Shown piece after piece: positions 1 to 8,693 of a stretch of 64,000 nt of DNA. The notes beneath the pieces were generated by a model. It had not been told where the DNA came from. It ran no database searches and was given only the letters and a program-made list of their open reading frames with translations. The DNA comes from Streptomyces sp. NBC_00572 (GTDB lineage Bacteria > Actinomycetota > Actinomycetes > Streptomycetales > Streptomycetaceae). The first letter of the stretch is position 1. The number at the start of each line of letters is the position of its first letter. The position numbers and the translations under genes are program-made. The stretch is taken from assembly GCF_026341815.1 (NCBI RefSeq), contig NZ_JAPENX010000001.1, positions 5,828,001 through 5,892,000 of the forward strand, given 5' to 3'.

Positions 1-243
1 GGTGCGGGCCTCGTCTCCGTCGGGGCCGAGATCCATGTGCCGCCCCTGCTGCCCGGCAGTCCCATCAGCCGTTTCTGGGCGGACACGTGGGAGCGGAGCA
101 GGGCGCCGATGATCGCCACCGGTCGCGTCGACGACGCTGCCGTCGACGGGGCGATCCGATACCTGGGCTCCGACGAATGCGCCGCACTGTCGGCCGGCAT
201 GCTCACGGTGTGGGGCTGGAAACCGGAGGAGGGTCGGCGCTGA
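1..243 (+). CDS. C-terminal end of a SAM-dependent methyltransferase (partial)
   Basis: The reading frame is open from the first base to a TGA at 241-243, giving 80 residues of a protein that begins outside the window. The segment with an SRFW motif, a run ending in VDDAAVDGAIRYL and a terminal MLTVWGWKP resembles the C-terminal cap of class I SAM-dependent methyltransferases, where such a helical segment is followed by a final beta strand. The SAM-binding motif would lie upstream and is not visible, so the substrate cannot be named. Family assignment is by resemblance of the tail only. Confidence 0.5.
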   Translation, partial: GAGLVSVGAEIHVPPLLPGSPISRFWADTWERSRAPMIATGRVDDAAVDGAIRYLGSDECAALSAGMLTVWGWKPEEGRR

Positions 244-554
244 GCGATGCCCCGTCCGTCGTCGGGCGGCCGGAGTCCCGGTGTGTCACCGGGTCGACAT
301 GGTCGACGGTCCGCCCCGGCCGTCGGATCCTTCACCACCTCTCCATGTGATGCGTTTTCCTGGTCGTGGGCGCTGGATTCCCCCGGCGGACAGTCCGATG
401 AACGTCGCTGATCACGGGGAATGATCTCCGCCAGTTGTGACGGGCCTGTCGTCGGCCACCCGGGCGGGGCGGTATGCGTCCTTCCGCGCCCTTGTCATGC
501 GCACATAGCTTGTCCCCGGTCCGCAGTCAGGAAGTCAACGGACGGGGGAGTCCG
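244..554. other. Intergenic region before the metalloprotease gene
   Basis: About 310 bases without a convincing gene. It presumably holds the 3' end of the methyltransferase transcript and the promoter of the M36 protease. A clear purine-rich ribosome binding site (GGGGGAG, about 545-550) lies just before the protease ATG. I saw no strong repeat, hairpin or RNA gene here. Confidence 0.4.
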
Positions 555-3500
555 ATGCCACCCACACGCCTGTCGACGCGCGCACGAACACTGCTCATCG
601 GAGCGGTCCTGCTCGCCTTACCGGCCGTCACGACCACACCGTCGGCCGCCGTGATCGGCGCCGCCGAACGCCCCGGTGAGCAGAAGAGGCCGGCCCAGGA
701 GCAGCCGGATCTGCCGTACCCGAACATCGACGTACGCGGCGACAAGCGCGTCACGCCCACGGCCGGGCAACTGCGCGCGGCCCAGGAGCTCGACGGCGCG
801 GCGATCCGCTGGGGCCGGTTCGGTACGCCGAGGCTGCTCACCCCGCAGGGCCGCAACGCGCTCACCGCCACGAGCGCCACCGATCCGCAGAGCCTCGCGC
901 TGGACCACATACGCGAGCACGCGGCCCTCTACGGCCTGTCCGCCGCCGAGTTGGACGCCCTCACCGTCGTCACGTCGTACCGCACCGAGCACAACGGAGT
1001 ACGGCACGTCTTCATCGGCCAGAGCGACCGGGGCGTCCCCGTCCACGGCGCCCGTCTCTCGGTCGCCGTCGACGCCTCCGGCCGCATCCTCACCGTCACC
1101 GGCAGCCTCGTCGCGGAGGCCCGCGCCACCGGGACGGCCGTCCTCGGCAAGGCCGCCGCACTGGACAGGGCCGCGGCCTCCGTCGGCACCGACTCCCCGT
1201 CCGGCGCCCCATCCCACTCCCCATCCGGCGCGACCACCGCCACCGCCACCCGGGTCACCTTCCCGCTCGCCGACGGCACCGCCCGTCCTGCCTGGCGGAC
1301 CACGCTCACCGCCGACAACAAGCACCTGTACGACATCGTCGTCGACGCGGGGAACGGCACCGTCCTCCAGCGCACCGACCTCACCAGCAACGAGGGCCCC
1401 GAGGGCCGGGTCTTCACCGGCCAGAACCCCACCCTCGGCAGCGCGGCGACCGTGCCCTTCAGCGGCCTCGGCCGCTCCTGGGTCACCGGCCGGGTCACCA
1501 CCGGCAACAACGGCGAGGTCTCCCAGGACCTCGACGGCGTGGAGACCCTCGGTCACCAGCCGCAGACCCCGGCGGCCGGAGACCCGGCGTACCAGCACTT
1601 CGCCTACACCTTCACGGACGCCTTCCGTACGAGCGGCGGAACCGACCTCACCACCGACCGGGACGCGGTCGTCACCCAGGCCTTCTACTACGCCAACCGC
1701 ATGCACGACCACCTCTACGGACTCGGCTTCGACGAGGCCTCGGGCAACTTCCAGGAGGACAACCTCGGCAACGGCGGCGCCGGCGGCGACCGGGTCCAGG
1801 TCTACGTCGACTTCGACGCCAACGGGGACTCCGCCTGCAACGCCAACTTCGGTACCCCCGCCGACGGCCAGAACCCGACCATGCGGCTCTTCGTCGGACG
1901 CGCCTCCTGCGACAACCACAACGTGCACCGGGCCATGAACGGCGACACCGTCGCCCATGAGTACAGCCACGGCCTGTCCCACCGGCTCGTCGGCGGCGGC
2001 GACATGGGCGACGGAGTGCAGACCGGCGCGCTCGGCGAGGGCTGGAGCGACGCGGTGGCCACCTCCCTCTGGAACGACCCGGTGTACGGCGAGTACAACA
2101 ACGGCCGGCCCACCGGCATACGCCGCGTCGCGTACGACAACAGCCACCTCACCTACGCCGACCTCTGCGACGACGGCACCTGCAGCGTGCACTCCGACGG
2201 CGAGATCTGGGCCACCACCATGTGGGACATGCGCACCGCGCTCGTCGGCGCGTACGGGTACACCACGGGAAAGCAGCGGCACGAGCAGCTGATGGTCGAC
2301 GGCATGAAGCAGACGCCGTCCTCGCCCGACTTCCTCGACGCCCGCGACGGCATCCTCGCCGCCGACCGCGCCAACCACGGCGGCGCCAACCAGTGCCTGC
2401 TGTGGGGCGTGTTCGCCCGCCGGGGCATGGGCGCGAGCGCCACCTCGCCGAGCCAGGGGCAGGCCAACCCGGCGACCGACCACCCGGCGAGCTGCCGGCC
2501 CACCGCCGACGCGGGCGGCCCGTACACCACCAAGGAAGGCTCTGATGTACGGCTCGACGCCGGCGGCTCCACCGTCCCCGGTGGCGGCGGCAGTTACAGC
2601 TGGGACTTCGACGGCGACGGCGCCTACGACGACGCGACCGGCGTCAGCCCGCTCTTCGACCGGGTCGGCCAGGACGGCACGTACACCGTCGGCCTGCGCG
2701 TCGGCAACGCCGCCGGAGCCGACACCGACACGGCGACCGTGACCGTCACCAACGTGGCGCCCACGGTGAACCTGACCGTCCAGGGCCCGCGCGAGGAGGG
2801 CGGCAGGCTCACCGTCTCCGGCACGGTCACAGACCCGGGCTGGCTCGACCCGCTCACCGCGACCATCGACCCCGGCGACGGCAAGCCCGTCGCGTTGCCC
2901 GGGCAGTTGGAGAACAACCGGCCCGACGCCACCCTCACCTTCAGCCGCGAGATCGCCTTCGGCGACAACGGCACCTTCACCGTGAAGATCTGCGGCAGCG
3001 ACGACGACACCAGCACCTGCCGAGAGGCCGACGTCACCGTCGCCAACGTCGACCCGACCATCGCCCTCGACAAGACCGGTGCCGTGCCGCTCGCGGGCGG
3101 CCGGACCCTCGTCGTCCGCGCGGGCGAGGAGAAGCGGTACACCGCCCGGATCACCGACCCCGGCAGCGACGACGAGACCATGAGCTGGGCCTGGGGCGAC
3201 GGGACACCGCCCACCACGACCACCTCGCTCGTCAATCCGCCCGGCACCGACCCCGCCCGCAGCCCCAGCGTCCAGCCGCGCGACCTGACGGACGCCCCGG
3301 CCCACACGTACACCAAGCCCTGCCTGTACAACCTGTCCCTCACGGCACGCGACGACGACGGCGGCACCGGGACCGACGGGACGCCCCTCATCGTCCAGGG
3401 CCATGCCCCGCTGTCACTCCTCGCCGACGTCTGGTACGTCAAGTACCTGACCGGCGACCTCACCGGGCTCGGCAAGGAGACGCTGGACTGCTACCTGAAG

Positions 3501-3824
3501 ATCGTCCAGCACTCCAGCGCGGTGTTCTCCGAGAAGGTCGACGTGTCCACCCAGGGCAAGGCCGCGAACGTCCTCTTCCTCAACCTGCTCATGGACCCGA
3601 AGCGGTCCCTCGACCGCCAACTGCTGGCGGCCTGGCTGAACTTCGCCAACGGAGCCTTCGACCCGTACGAACTCGTCGACACCGACAGCGATCTGAAGGC
3701 GGACACCCCCTTCCTGGAGGCCGTCCAGAACGCCGAGAAGGTACGCCTCGACCCCCAAGCCACCAAGCAGCAGCTGTCAGCCCAGGCAGCCATTCTCACC
3801 TGCATCAACATCCCGCTCGTATGA
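555..3824 (+). CDS. Secreted M36 (fungalysin-type) metalloprotease with PKD-like repeats
   Basis: A 1089-residue exported zinc endopeptidase. The ATG at 555 is preferred because GGGGGAG lies just upstream; an in-frame start at 474 has no such site. Residues 1-33 form a signal peptide with an arginine-containing n-region and a hydrophobic core. The N-terminal part (about 60-300) resembles the FTP/PepSY propeptide of M36 enzymes. The zinc motif HEYSH lies at about residues 468-472 and the third ligand in GEGWSD at about 495, the spacing expected for M36. From about 650 there are PKD-like beta domains (for example YSWDFDGDG, then two similar modules to about 950), and a C-terminal tail of unknown fold. 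Such enzymes degrade extracellular protein; the PKD modules probably mediate substrate or surface contact. The stop overlaps the next start (ATGA), suggesting coupling. Confidence 0.9.
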   Translation: MPPTRLSTRARTLLIGAVLLALPAVTTTPSAAVIGAAERPGEQKRPAQEQPDLPYPNIDVRGDKRVTPTAGQLRAAQELDGAAIRWGRFGTPRLLTPQGRNALTATSATDPQSLALDHIREHAALYGLSAAELDALTVVTSYRTEHNGVRHVFIGQSDRGVPVHGARLSVAVDASGRILTVTGSLVAEARATGTAVLGKAAALDRAAASVGTDSPSGAPSHSPSGATTATATRVTFPLADGTARPAWRTTLTADNKHLYDIVVDAGNGTVLQRTDLTSNEGPEGRVFTGQNPTLGSAATVPFSGLGRSWVTGRVTTGNNGEVSQDLDGVETLGHQPQTPAAGDPAYQHFAYTFTDAFRTSGGTDLTTDRDAVVTQAFYYANRMHDHLYGLGFDEASGNFQEDNLGNGGAGGDRVQVYVDFDANGDSACNANFGTPADGQNPTMRLFVGRASCDNHNVHRAMNGDTVAHEYSHGLSHRLVGGGDMGDGVQTGALGEGWSDAVATSLWNDPVYGEYNNGRPTGIRRVAYDNSHLTYADLCDDGTCSVHSDGEIWATTMWDMRTALVGAYGYTTGKQRHEQLMVDGMKQTPSSPDFLDARDGILAADRANHGGANQCLLWGVFARRGMGASATSPSQGQANPATDHPASCRPTADAGGPYTTKEGSDVRLDAGGSTVPGGGGSYSWDFDGDGAYDDATGVSPLFDRVGQDGTYTVGLRVGNAAGADTDTATVTVTNVAPTVNLTVQGPREEGGRLTVSGTVTDPGWLDPLTATIDPGDGKPVALPGQLENNRPDATLTFSREIAFGDNGTFTVKICGSDDDTSTCREADVTVANVDPTIALDKTGAVPLAGGRTLVVRAGEEKRYTARITDPGSDDETMSWAWGDGTPPTTTTSLVNPPGTDPARSPSVQPRDLTDAPAHTYTKPCLYNLSLTARDDDGGTGTDGTPLIVQGHAPLSLLADVWYVKYLTGDLTGLGKETLDCYLKIVQHSSAVFSEKVDVSTQGKAANVLFLNLLMDPKRSLDRQLLAAWLNFANGAFDPYELVDTDSDLKADTPFLEAVQNAEKVRLDPQATKQQLSAQAAILTCINIPLV

Positions 3825-4276
3825 CACGGATGTCGCTGCTGCCGCGCGCCGCCGCCACCCTGCTCCTCGGGGTGGCGGTTGCCGCGTGCACCGACGGCAC
3901 CCCGCGGGAGCGGCCGACCCCGCCCACCCGCACGTCCACCCCCGGCCCGGGCTCGACCGCGACACCGCCGACCCCCTCCCCCACCACGACGACAGCGGTA
4001 CCCGCGTCGCCGTCCGCCGCCCCGGCCGCCCTCACCCAGGACGACACCGGCCGCACCTTCACCCTCCCCCTCGGCGACACCACCCAGCTGCGCCTCTCCG
4101 GCCGTTGGCGCGCGGCAACCCCCACTGTCGACGGCACGGCGATCGCCCTCGTGCCGGTCGACTTCGAGTCCGATCCGGGGTTCCGCGCCTGGGACGTCCG
4201 CGCCGTGCGGCCAGGCGTGGCGGTGCTGCACACCTCCGGACAGGAAGGGCTGCGGATCACCTTCCGGATTCGGTGA
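3821..4276 (+). CDS. Small secreted lipoprotein, function unknown
   Basis: 151 residues. The ATG overlaps the stop of the metalloprotease gene by the tetranucleotide ATGA, so the two are probably translationally coupled. A lipoprotein signal is visible: short basic start, hydrophobic LLLGVAVA and a lipobox cysteine (VAVAAC) near residue 22. It is followed by a Pro/Thr-rich low-complexity linker of about 45 residues and then a compact beta-rich domain of about 80 residues. I do not recognise that domain. By context it could be a membrane-anchored companion or inhibitor of the protease; that is inference only. Confidence 0.75.
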   Translation: MTRMSLLPRAAATLLLGVAVAACTDGTPRERPTPPTRTSTPGPGSTATPPTPSPTTTTAVPASPSAAPAALTQDDTGRTFTLPLGDTTQLRLSGRWRAATPTVDGTAIALVPVDFESDPGFRAWDVRAVRPGVAVLHTSGQEGLRITFRIR

Positions 4277-4584
4277 GCATGCGGCCGACCCGCTGAGGCA
4301 CGGTCGATCGGTCCCTGTCACCGCCGCGCGGGTGGAAGGCGGCTGGCGGGTCGCCGCGACGATGCCTTTGGAGGGCCGATGAGCATCAGGGTGAACACGG
4401 CCCTGCGGGCTTCCTGCTGAAGCGCTCGGGCCCTGCCCTGCTCGTGGAGGCGGTACGGGCGGGGCCCGGAACAGGGTCGGCATCGCCGCCTGGGTCTGGG
4501 AACGCTCGCGAAGCGCACGAGTCACCGACCAGGGGCAGGTGATGTCACCTGAACGCGTCGAGCAAGGCGGGGCGCCGGGGGTGG
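4277..4584. other. Intergenic region with a possible gene relic
   Basis: About 300 bases. One plus-strand frame ending at 4382 reads like the tail of a protein (VEGGWRVAATMPLEGR) but has no start or recognisable upstream part, so it may be a relic or chance. Nothing else is evident. Confidence 0.25.
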
Positions 4585-4884
4585 TCAGCCGGCGGGGGTG
4601 ATCGCGGACAGGCCCTTGCGCAGGTCTTCGGGGTTCATGACCGGCGAGTAATGGATCTTGGCGTGGAGCAGGCGGAAGAAGGGCTCCGAGATCTTCGGCA
4701 ACTGCGAGGGGTCGCCCAGGTCGAAGAACAGATACGCCGTACGAGAGCCGTTCTCGACGGTGAAGTAGGCGGCCTCGGCGTGGATCTCCTGCAGTGTCTC
4801 CTCCATGACCTTCTGCAGGGTGCCCTGTCTGATGGCCTCGTTCGAGGCCGGGGTGTCCATCTGAACCTTCAGGAGCATGCGCAT
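4585..4884 (-). CDS. Hypothetical small protein (ferredoxin-like alpha/beta fold suspected)
   Basis: 99 residues with an even codon bias typical of real genes here. The order of elements (strand LLKVQM, helix, strand AAYFTVENG, strand TAYLFFDL, helix SEPFFRLLHAK, strand IHYSPVM) suggests a small dimeric alpha/beta-barrel-like protein of the muconolactone isomerase/DUF type. No catalytic residues can be named. It stands alone on the minus strand between the lipoprotein and the SRPBCC gene. Close relatives are usually annotated as hypothetical. Confidence 0.7.
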   Translation of the reverse strand: MRMLLKVQMDTPASNEAIRQGTLQKVMEETLQEIHAEAAYFTVENGSRTAYLFFDLGDPSQLPKISEPFFRLLHAKIHYSPVMNPEDLRKGLSAITPAG

Positions 4885-5117
4885 GACGTCGCCTCTCCCG
4901 ACCGGGCGGGCGCACCGTTCGCTACGCCCTCGACACCCGGACGCGCTCAGTTCAAGCCTCCCCCTTCCCCTCCGGCGCGACCACTCGGCGGAGGGGAAGG
5001 CGCGTCGGGAGGGTGCCGGTAGGCGTGTTGGCAGGCGTCTCGGGCTGCAGGTCGCGGGCGAACCAGGAGGGCGACCAGCGCGTGACCGAGGGCCCTCGGC
5101 CCGTCTCTTGTACGCGG

Positions 5118-5534
5118 CTACTCGCCGGCTGTGTCCAGTGCGGGCTCGATCCGCCCGAGCGGGCCCGGCCAGCCGTGTCCCATGCCCTCGAACGCGGCCT
5201 TGCCGAGCGGCGAGTCGAGGTCGAACCCGGCGTGGTCGAGGAAGAGCCGCGTACCCGTTCCTTCGGCCTCAAGTCGCCAGGTGATGGTGGTGTCGAGGCT
5301 CCCCGGGGCGAAGCTGTAGCGCAGCAGTCGTTCCGGCTCCACGGCGAGCACCTCGCATTCCTGGTGGCCCCACTGCCCCATGTCCAGGGTGAAGCGGTGT
5401 CCCACCTCCGCACGTACGTCCCCGGCGGCCCACCAGCGCGCGTGCAGCTCGGGGTCGGTGAGCGCACGCCACACGGCCCGGGGCGGGTGGGCGATGAACC
5501 GGTCGCAGTGGATGGTCCGGAGTTCGGCGGTCAT
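5118..5534 (-). CDS. SRPBCC / AHSA1-family protein
   Basis: 138 residues. It has the hallmarks of the Aha1-C/START-like hydrophobic-pocket fold: an N-terminal RFIAHPPRAVWRALTDPELH helix, then WW and VGHRFTLDM strands, LLRYSF, ITWRLEAEGTGTRLFLDH and a C-terminal helix. Proteins of this group bind small hydrophobic ligands and are often encoded beside an ArsR regulator. The start ATG overlaps the end (ATGA) of an upstream minus-strand reading frame that could be the remnant of such a regulator. The ligand is unknown. Confidence 0.85.
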   Translation of the reverse strand: MTAELRTIHCDRFIAHPPRAVWRALTDPELHARWWAAGDVRAEVGHRFTLDMGQWGHQECEVLAVEPERLLRYSFAPGSLDTTITWRLEAEGTGTRLFLDHAGFDLDSPLGKAAFEGMGHGWPGPLGRIEPALDTAGE

Positions 5535-5650
5535 GGGGATTCGTCCTCGGTTCCTGCGGTCGTCGGTGTGGTGGTGGGGTTGCCGTTGTCGCCGTCGTCG
5601 GTCGCGGCGGTTTCGCCGATGTCGTCCAGCACCTCGCGCAGGGCTCCCAT
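5531..5650 (-). pseudogene. Possible remnant of an ArsR-type regulator
   Basis: A short minus-strand frame ends in a TGA overlapping the ATG of the SRPBCC gene. Its visible part (WRARMGALREVLDDIG) looks like the C-terminal helix of a small regulator, followed by a low-complexity Asp/Thr/Asn-rich tail. No winged-helix domain is encoded upstream, where the divergent VOC gene begins at 5811, so if this was an ArsR gene most of it is gone. The ATG at 5650 is the first in this stretch. It could equally be a non-coding frame. Confidence 0.25.
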
Positions 5651-5810
5651 GCGGGCGCGCCAGGAGCGGTCGACGTGGCGGGCGGCGGGCTGTGGGCGGC
5701 GGGCGGTCGATGCGGCGGGCCGCGAGGGTCGACGCGCGAGGGGTCGTGTCCGGTGCGAGGCTGAGGGCGTACCTGGCGTGCGTACCCCGGAAACGTGAAA
5801 GGCCTTCGCC

Positions 5811-6611
5811 ATGATCACCACCGACTTCGTACCCGGCTCGCCCTGCTGGCTCGACCTCGGCGCCCCCGACGTCCCGGCCGCCGCGGCCTTCTACGGCGGC
5901 GTGCTCGGATGGGACTACGAGTCCATGGGGGAGGGGGAGGACATGGAAGGCGGGATGTTCCGGAACGACGGGAAGATCGTCGCCGGACTCGGCAAGCTCA
6001 CGGAGCAGGGCGCGCGCTCGGCCTGGATGATCTACTACAGCGTCGCCGACGCGGACGCGACGACCCGGGCGGTGGAGGACGCGGGCGGCACGGTCCGGGT
6101 GGCGCCGATGGATCTCGACGAATGGGGCCGGATGGCGCAGTACAGCGACCCGATGGGCGGGCAGTTCGCCGTCTGGCAACCGGGCTCGAACAAGGGCGTC
6201 GAGCAGGTGGACACGCCGGGCTCACTGTCCTGGACCGAGCTGTACACGAGCGACGCCTCGGCCGCGAAGCAGTTCTACGGCAGCGTCTTCGGCTGGCAGT
6301 TCAGCGACATGCCGATGCCTGGCGGGGCGGGTGGCGCGTACACCATCATCACCCCCGCCGGACTGCCCCAGGAGCGGATGCACGGCGGCCTCATGCAGGT
6401 GAGCGAGGCGGACCTCGCCCTCGCGCACGGGCGGCCGTACTGGCACCCCGTCTTCGCGGTCACCGACTGCGACACCGCGGTCGCCAGGGTCACCGCGAGC
6501 GGCGGCAACGTGCAGATGGGCCCTGACGATGCGGAGGGCGTCGGGCGGCTCGCCGTCTGTCTGGACCCGTCGAAGGCCGACTTCGTGGTCCTCGCCCCGT
6601 CGGCCCCCTGA
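5811..6611 (+). CDS. VOC family (glyoxalase/dioxygenase-like) two-domain protein
   Basis: 266 residues consisting of two tandem vicinal-oxygen-chelate modules, about 1-130 and 135-266. Each begins with the PCWLDL / LSWTELYTSD strand and an AAAFYGGVLGW / AKQFYGSVFGW helix, the classic start of this fold, and each ends in a strand such as GGQFAVWQP or ADFVVLAP. Such fused proteins are common in Streptomyces and are often annotated as hydroxylases or glyoxalases; a specific reaction cannot be assigned. The gene diverges from the SRPBCC gene across about 280 bp. Confidence 0.85.
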   Translation: MITTDFVPGSPCWLDLGAPDVPAAAAFYGGVLGWDYESMGEGEDMEGGMFRNDGKIVAGLGKLTEQGARSAWMIYYSVADADATTRAVEDAGGTVRVAPMDLDEWGRMAQYSDPMGGQFAVWQPGSNKGVEQVDTPGSLSWTELYTSDASAAKQFYGSVFGWQFSDMPMPGGAGGAYTIITPAGLPQERMHGGLMQVSEADLALAHGRPYWHPVFAVTDCDTAVARVTASGGNVQMGPDDAEGVGRLAVCLDPSKADFVVLAPSAP

Positions 6612-6645
6612 GCGAGGGCCGGTCAGGCGTTCCGCCGTGCCCGCG

Positions 6646-6999
6646 TCAGCGGGCCAGTCGGGCGTCCAGCCACTGGAGGACCTCCGGCGTCACCGGGTCG
6701 GTGATGTCGGCGAACTCCTCGTGCTTCTTCAGGAACTTCGCCACGTACGGGCAGACCGGCACGATCCGCATCCCGGAGGCGCGCACATCGGTCAGCGCCT
6801 GCTCGACGAGGATCGAGGCGAGCCCCTGGCCCGCGTAGGCGTCGTCGATCTCGGTGTGGAAGAAGACGCGCCGGTCGTCGCGGTCGCGGTACGCCGTGAG
6901 GCCGGCGCGCCGGTCGCCGACGAGGATCTCGTAGCGGTGCCGCGGGTCGACGTGCCGGACGACGGGGGCGACGGGGATGGTGGCTTCCTGCTCGCTCAT
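6646..6999 (-). CDS. GNAT-type N-acetyltransferase, YjdJ-like (Gcn5-N-acetyltransferase small family)
   Basis: 117 residues. The acetyl-CoA pyrophosphate loop GQGLAS is visible at about residue 58, preceded by the strand VFFHTEIDDAYAG, and the late CPYVAKFLKKH motif is diagnostic for the small YjdJ-like acetyltransferase group. This group is shorter than canonical GNATs, and the length fits. The acceptor is unknown. It may be co-transcribed with the pirin gene upstream on the same strand (stop at 7063). Confidence 0.85.
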   Translation of the reverse strand: MSEQEATIPVAPVVRHVDPRHRYEILVGDRRAGLTAYRDRDDRRVFFHTEIDDAYAGQGLASILVEQALTDVRASGMRIVPVCPYVAKFLKKHEEFADITDPVTPEVLQWLDARLAR

Positions 7000-7062
7000 G
7001 ACGTTCCTTTCGGGAGTGAGGGGTGCGAGGGGTCGGGGGTGTGGGGGTCGGGGTGCGAGGGT

Positions 7063-7986
7063 TCAGCCGCGGGGCGGGTTTCCGCGGGGTCGGAGGGCGG
7101 CGTTCGGCAGGGCCGGGGCCGGGAGGCGGTCGCCGGGGTAGCCCTCGACGTGCCCGAAGCGCTCGGAGGCGCGCTCCCATTCCTCCCTGGCCTCGACGAT
7201 GTCCTGGTTGTCGCGGCCGATGAAGTTCCACCACATGACGATCTCCTCACCGAAGGGCGTGCCGCCGATGAGGACCGCCCGCGCGCGGTGGTCGGACCCG
7301 TTCGTCAGGGTGAGCGTGGTGTGTCCGGTGTCGACGTAGCCGAGTTCGGCCGGGCGCAGGAGGGTTCCGGCCAGGCGGACGTCTCCTTCGTCGACGAGCA
7401 GGCCGTGCTCGAACGCCGGGTCGACGGGGAGGGTGACCGTGGTGCCGGGGTCGAGGAGGAGTTCGGCGCCGAGGAGCGGGCTGAAGGTGCGTACGGGGGA
7501 GGTCTCGCCGGCCAGTGAGCCGAGGAACACCCGGAGTTCCGCCCCTTCGAGCCGTATCGGCCCGGGCGCGTGGTGCTGGAAGTCGCGGTCGGTGTGGCGG
7601 TGTTCGTCGGGCAGAGCCACCCACAGCTGCACCCCGTGCAGGACGGTGGTGCCGGGTGTGGAGACCTCGGTGTGGCTGATGCCGTGACCGCCGGTCATGA
7701 GGTTCAGCTCCCCGGGCCGTACGAACGCGTGGCTGCCCAGGCTGTCGCGGTGCTCGATCTCCCCGCTGAAGAGCCAGCTCACGGTCTGCAGACCGGTGTG
7801 CGGGTGGGGAGCGACGTCCATTCCGCCGGACTCGGCGACGGCGTCGGGGCCGTAGTGGTCGGCGAAGCACCAGGCCCCGATGAGCGTCCGTGACCGCTGG
7901 GGCAGTGTGCGCCGTACGGTCATGGCGCGTGGGCCACCCAGCGGGACGTCTCGCGCGGCGAGGATCTCGACCTCCGTGTCGTCCAT
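7063..7986 (-). CDS. Pirin family protein
   Basis: 307 residues, a bicupin. The start ATG at 7986 is chosen because the protein then begins directly with MDDTEVEIL before the conserved core. The N-terminal cupin carries the pirin metal-site signature (MDVAPHPHTGLQT, later SHAFVRPGELNLMTGGHGISHTE), with His residues for a non-haem iron. Bacterial pirins act as quercetin 2,3-dioxygenases or as redox/metabolic modulators; which applies here is unknown. It diverges from an AhpD-like gene across about 130 bp containing AT-rich imperfect palindromes (8023-8056), so both may answer to the same redox or ligand-responsive repressor. Confidence 0.88.
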   Translation of the reverse strand: MDDTEVEILAARDVPLGGPRAMTVRRTLPQRSRTLIGAWCFADHYGPDAVAESGGMDVAPHPHTGLQTVSWLFSGEIEHRDSLGSHAFVRPGELNLMTGGHGISHTEVSTPGTTVLHGVQLWVALPDEHRHTDRDFQHHAPGPIRLEGAELRVFLGSLAGETSPVRTFSPLLGAELLLDPGTTVTLPVDPAFEHGLLVDEGDVRLAGTLLRPAELGYVDTGHTTLTLTNGSDHRARAVLIGGTPFGEEIVMWWNFIGRDNQDIVEAREEWERASERFGHVEGYPGDRLPAPALPNAALRPRGNPPRG

Positions 7987-8022
7987 GCCCGACCCCTCTC
8001 CGTCCGTACTCGACCTACGATG

Positions 8023-8056
8023 TAGTTTCGATTTCAACAACTATGCATGATCATAG
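8023..8056. promoter_or_regulatory. Two overlapping AT-rich inverted repeats between pirin and AhpD-like genes
   Basis: In otherwise GC-rich DNA, TAGTT at 8023-8027 pairs with AACTA at 8039-8043, and CTATG at 8041-8045 pairs with CATAG at 8052-8056 (CTATGCATGATCATAG). They sit in the middle of the divergent intergenic region, where a repressor such as a MarR or TetR protein would act on both genes. No regulator gene is adjacent, so the identity of the binder is open. Confidence 0.4.
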
Positions 8057-8117
8057 CCCCAGAACCCGTGACGCGCACGGATTCCTCGAATCCTCGAATT
8101 CCTCGAAGGAGCGCCTG

Positions 8118-8693
8118 GTGAACGACATGGCACACGCCCCCGACGGCCGACGGGTCTACCTCGACAAGCAGAGCCCGACGGCCTACCAGGCCCTGGTCCG
8201 TACGGCCGACGCCGTCCGCGCGACCGCGTCCGATGCGGGCCTCGACCGGATCCTGGTGGAGCTGGTCAACCTTCGCGTCTCCCAGATCAACGGCTGCGCC
8301 TCCTGCCTCGACGTCCACACCAGGGCCGCGCTCCGGGCCGGCGAGACGACCCGGCGCCTCGGCGTGCTCCCCGCCTGGCGGGACACCGAGCTCTTCACCG
8401 CACGCGAACGCGCGGCCCTCGCCCTCGCGGAGGCCACGACGGACCCGGCGGACGGCCGTGCGCAGGAACGGGCCTACGAGGCGGCGCGCGCGGTCCTGGA
8501 CGACGACGAGATCTCCGCGGTGCTCTGGGTGGCGATCACCATCAACGCCTTCAACCGCGTCTCGATCCTGAGTCGTCATCCCGTACGGGAGCCGGGCCAG
8601 GCCGTCCGGGAGCCGGGGCACCCCGCACCGGAGCCGGGCCAGGCCGTACGAGACGCCGCGCCCGGGCCGCTCGCGGCGGACGTCAGGATCTGA
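8118..8693 (+). CDS. Carboxymuconolactone decarboxylase / AhpD-like alkylhydroperoxidase family protein
   Basis: 191 residues. The GTG at 8118 has GGAG six bases upstream; the ATG at 8127 is too far from that site. The active-site motif CASCLDVH (CxxC plus His) at about residue 60 marks the AhpD-type alkylhydroperoxidase core, which reduces peroxides through a redox-active cysteine pair. After the conserved ISAVLWVAITINAFNRVS helix there is an unusual Pro/Glu/Arg repeat tail (VREPGQAVREPGHPAPEPGQ) of about 35 residues made of a degenerate short repeat. It diverges from the pirin gene and its end overlaps the convergent DUF1275 gene by 11 bp. Confidence 0.85.
   Translation: MNDMAHAPDGRRVYLDKQSPTAYQALVRTADAVRATASDAGLDRILVELVNLRVSQINGCASCLDVHTRAALRAGETTRRLGVLPAWRDTELFTARERAALALAEATTDPADGRAQERAYEAARAVLDDDEISAVLWVAITINAFNRVSILSRHPVREPGQAVREPGHPAPEPGQAVRDAAPGPLAADVRI

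Noticed and set aside
618..3404. 928-codon open frame on the minus strand opposite the M36 protease
   Set aside because: A shadow of the high-GC coding strand: Val/Gly/Ala/Arg-rich composition without domains, while the plus strand has clear motifs.
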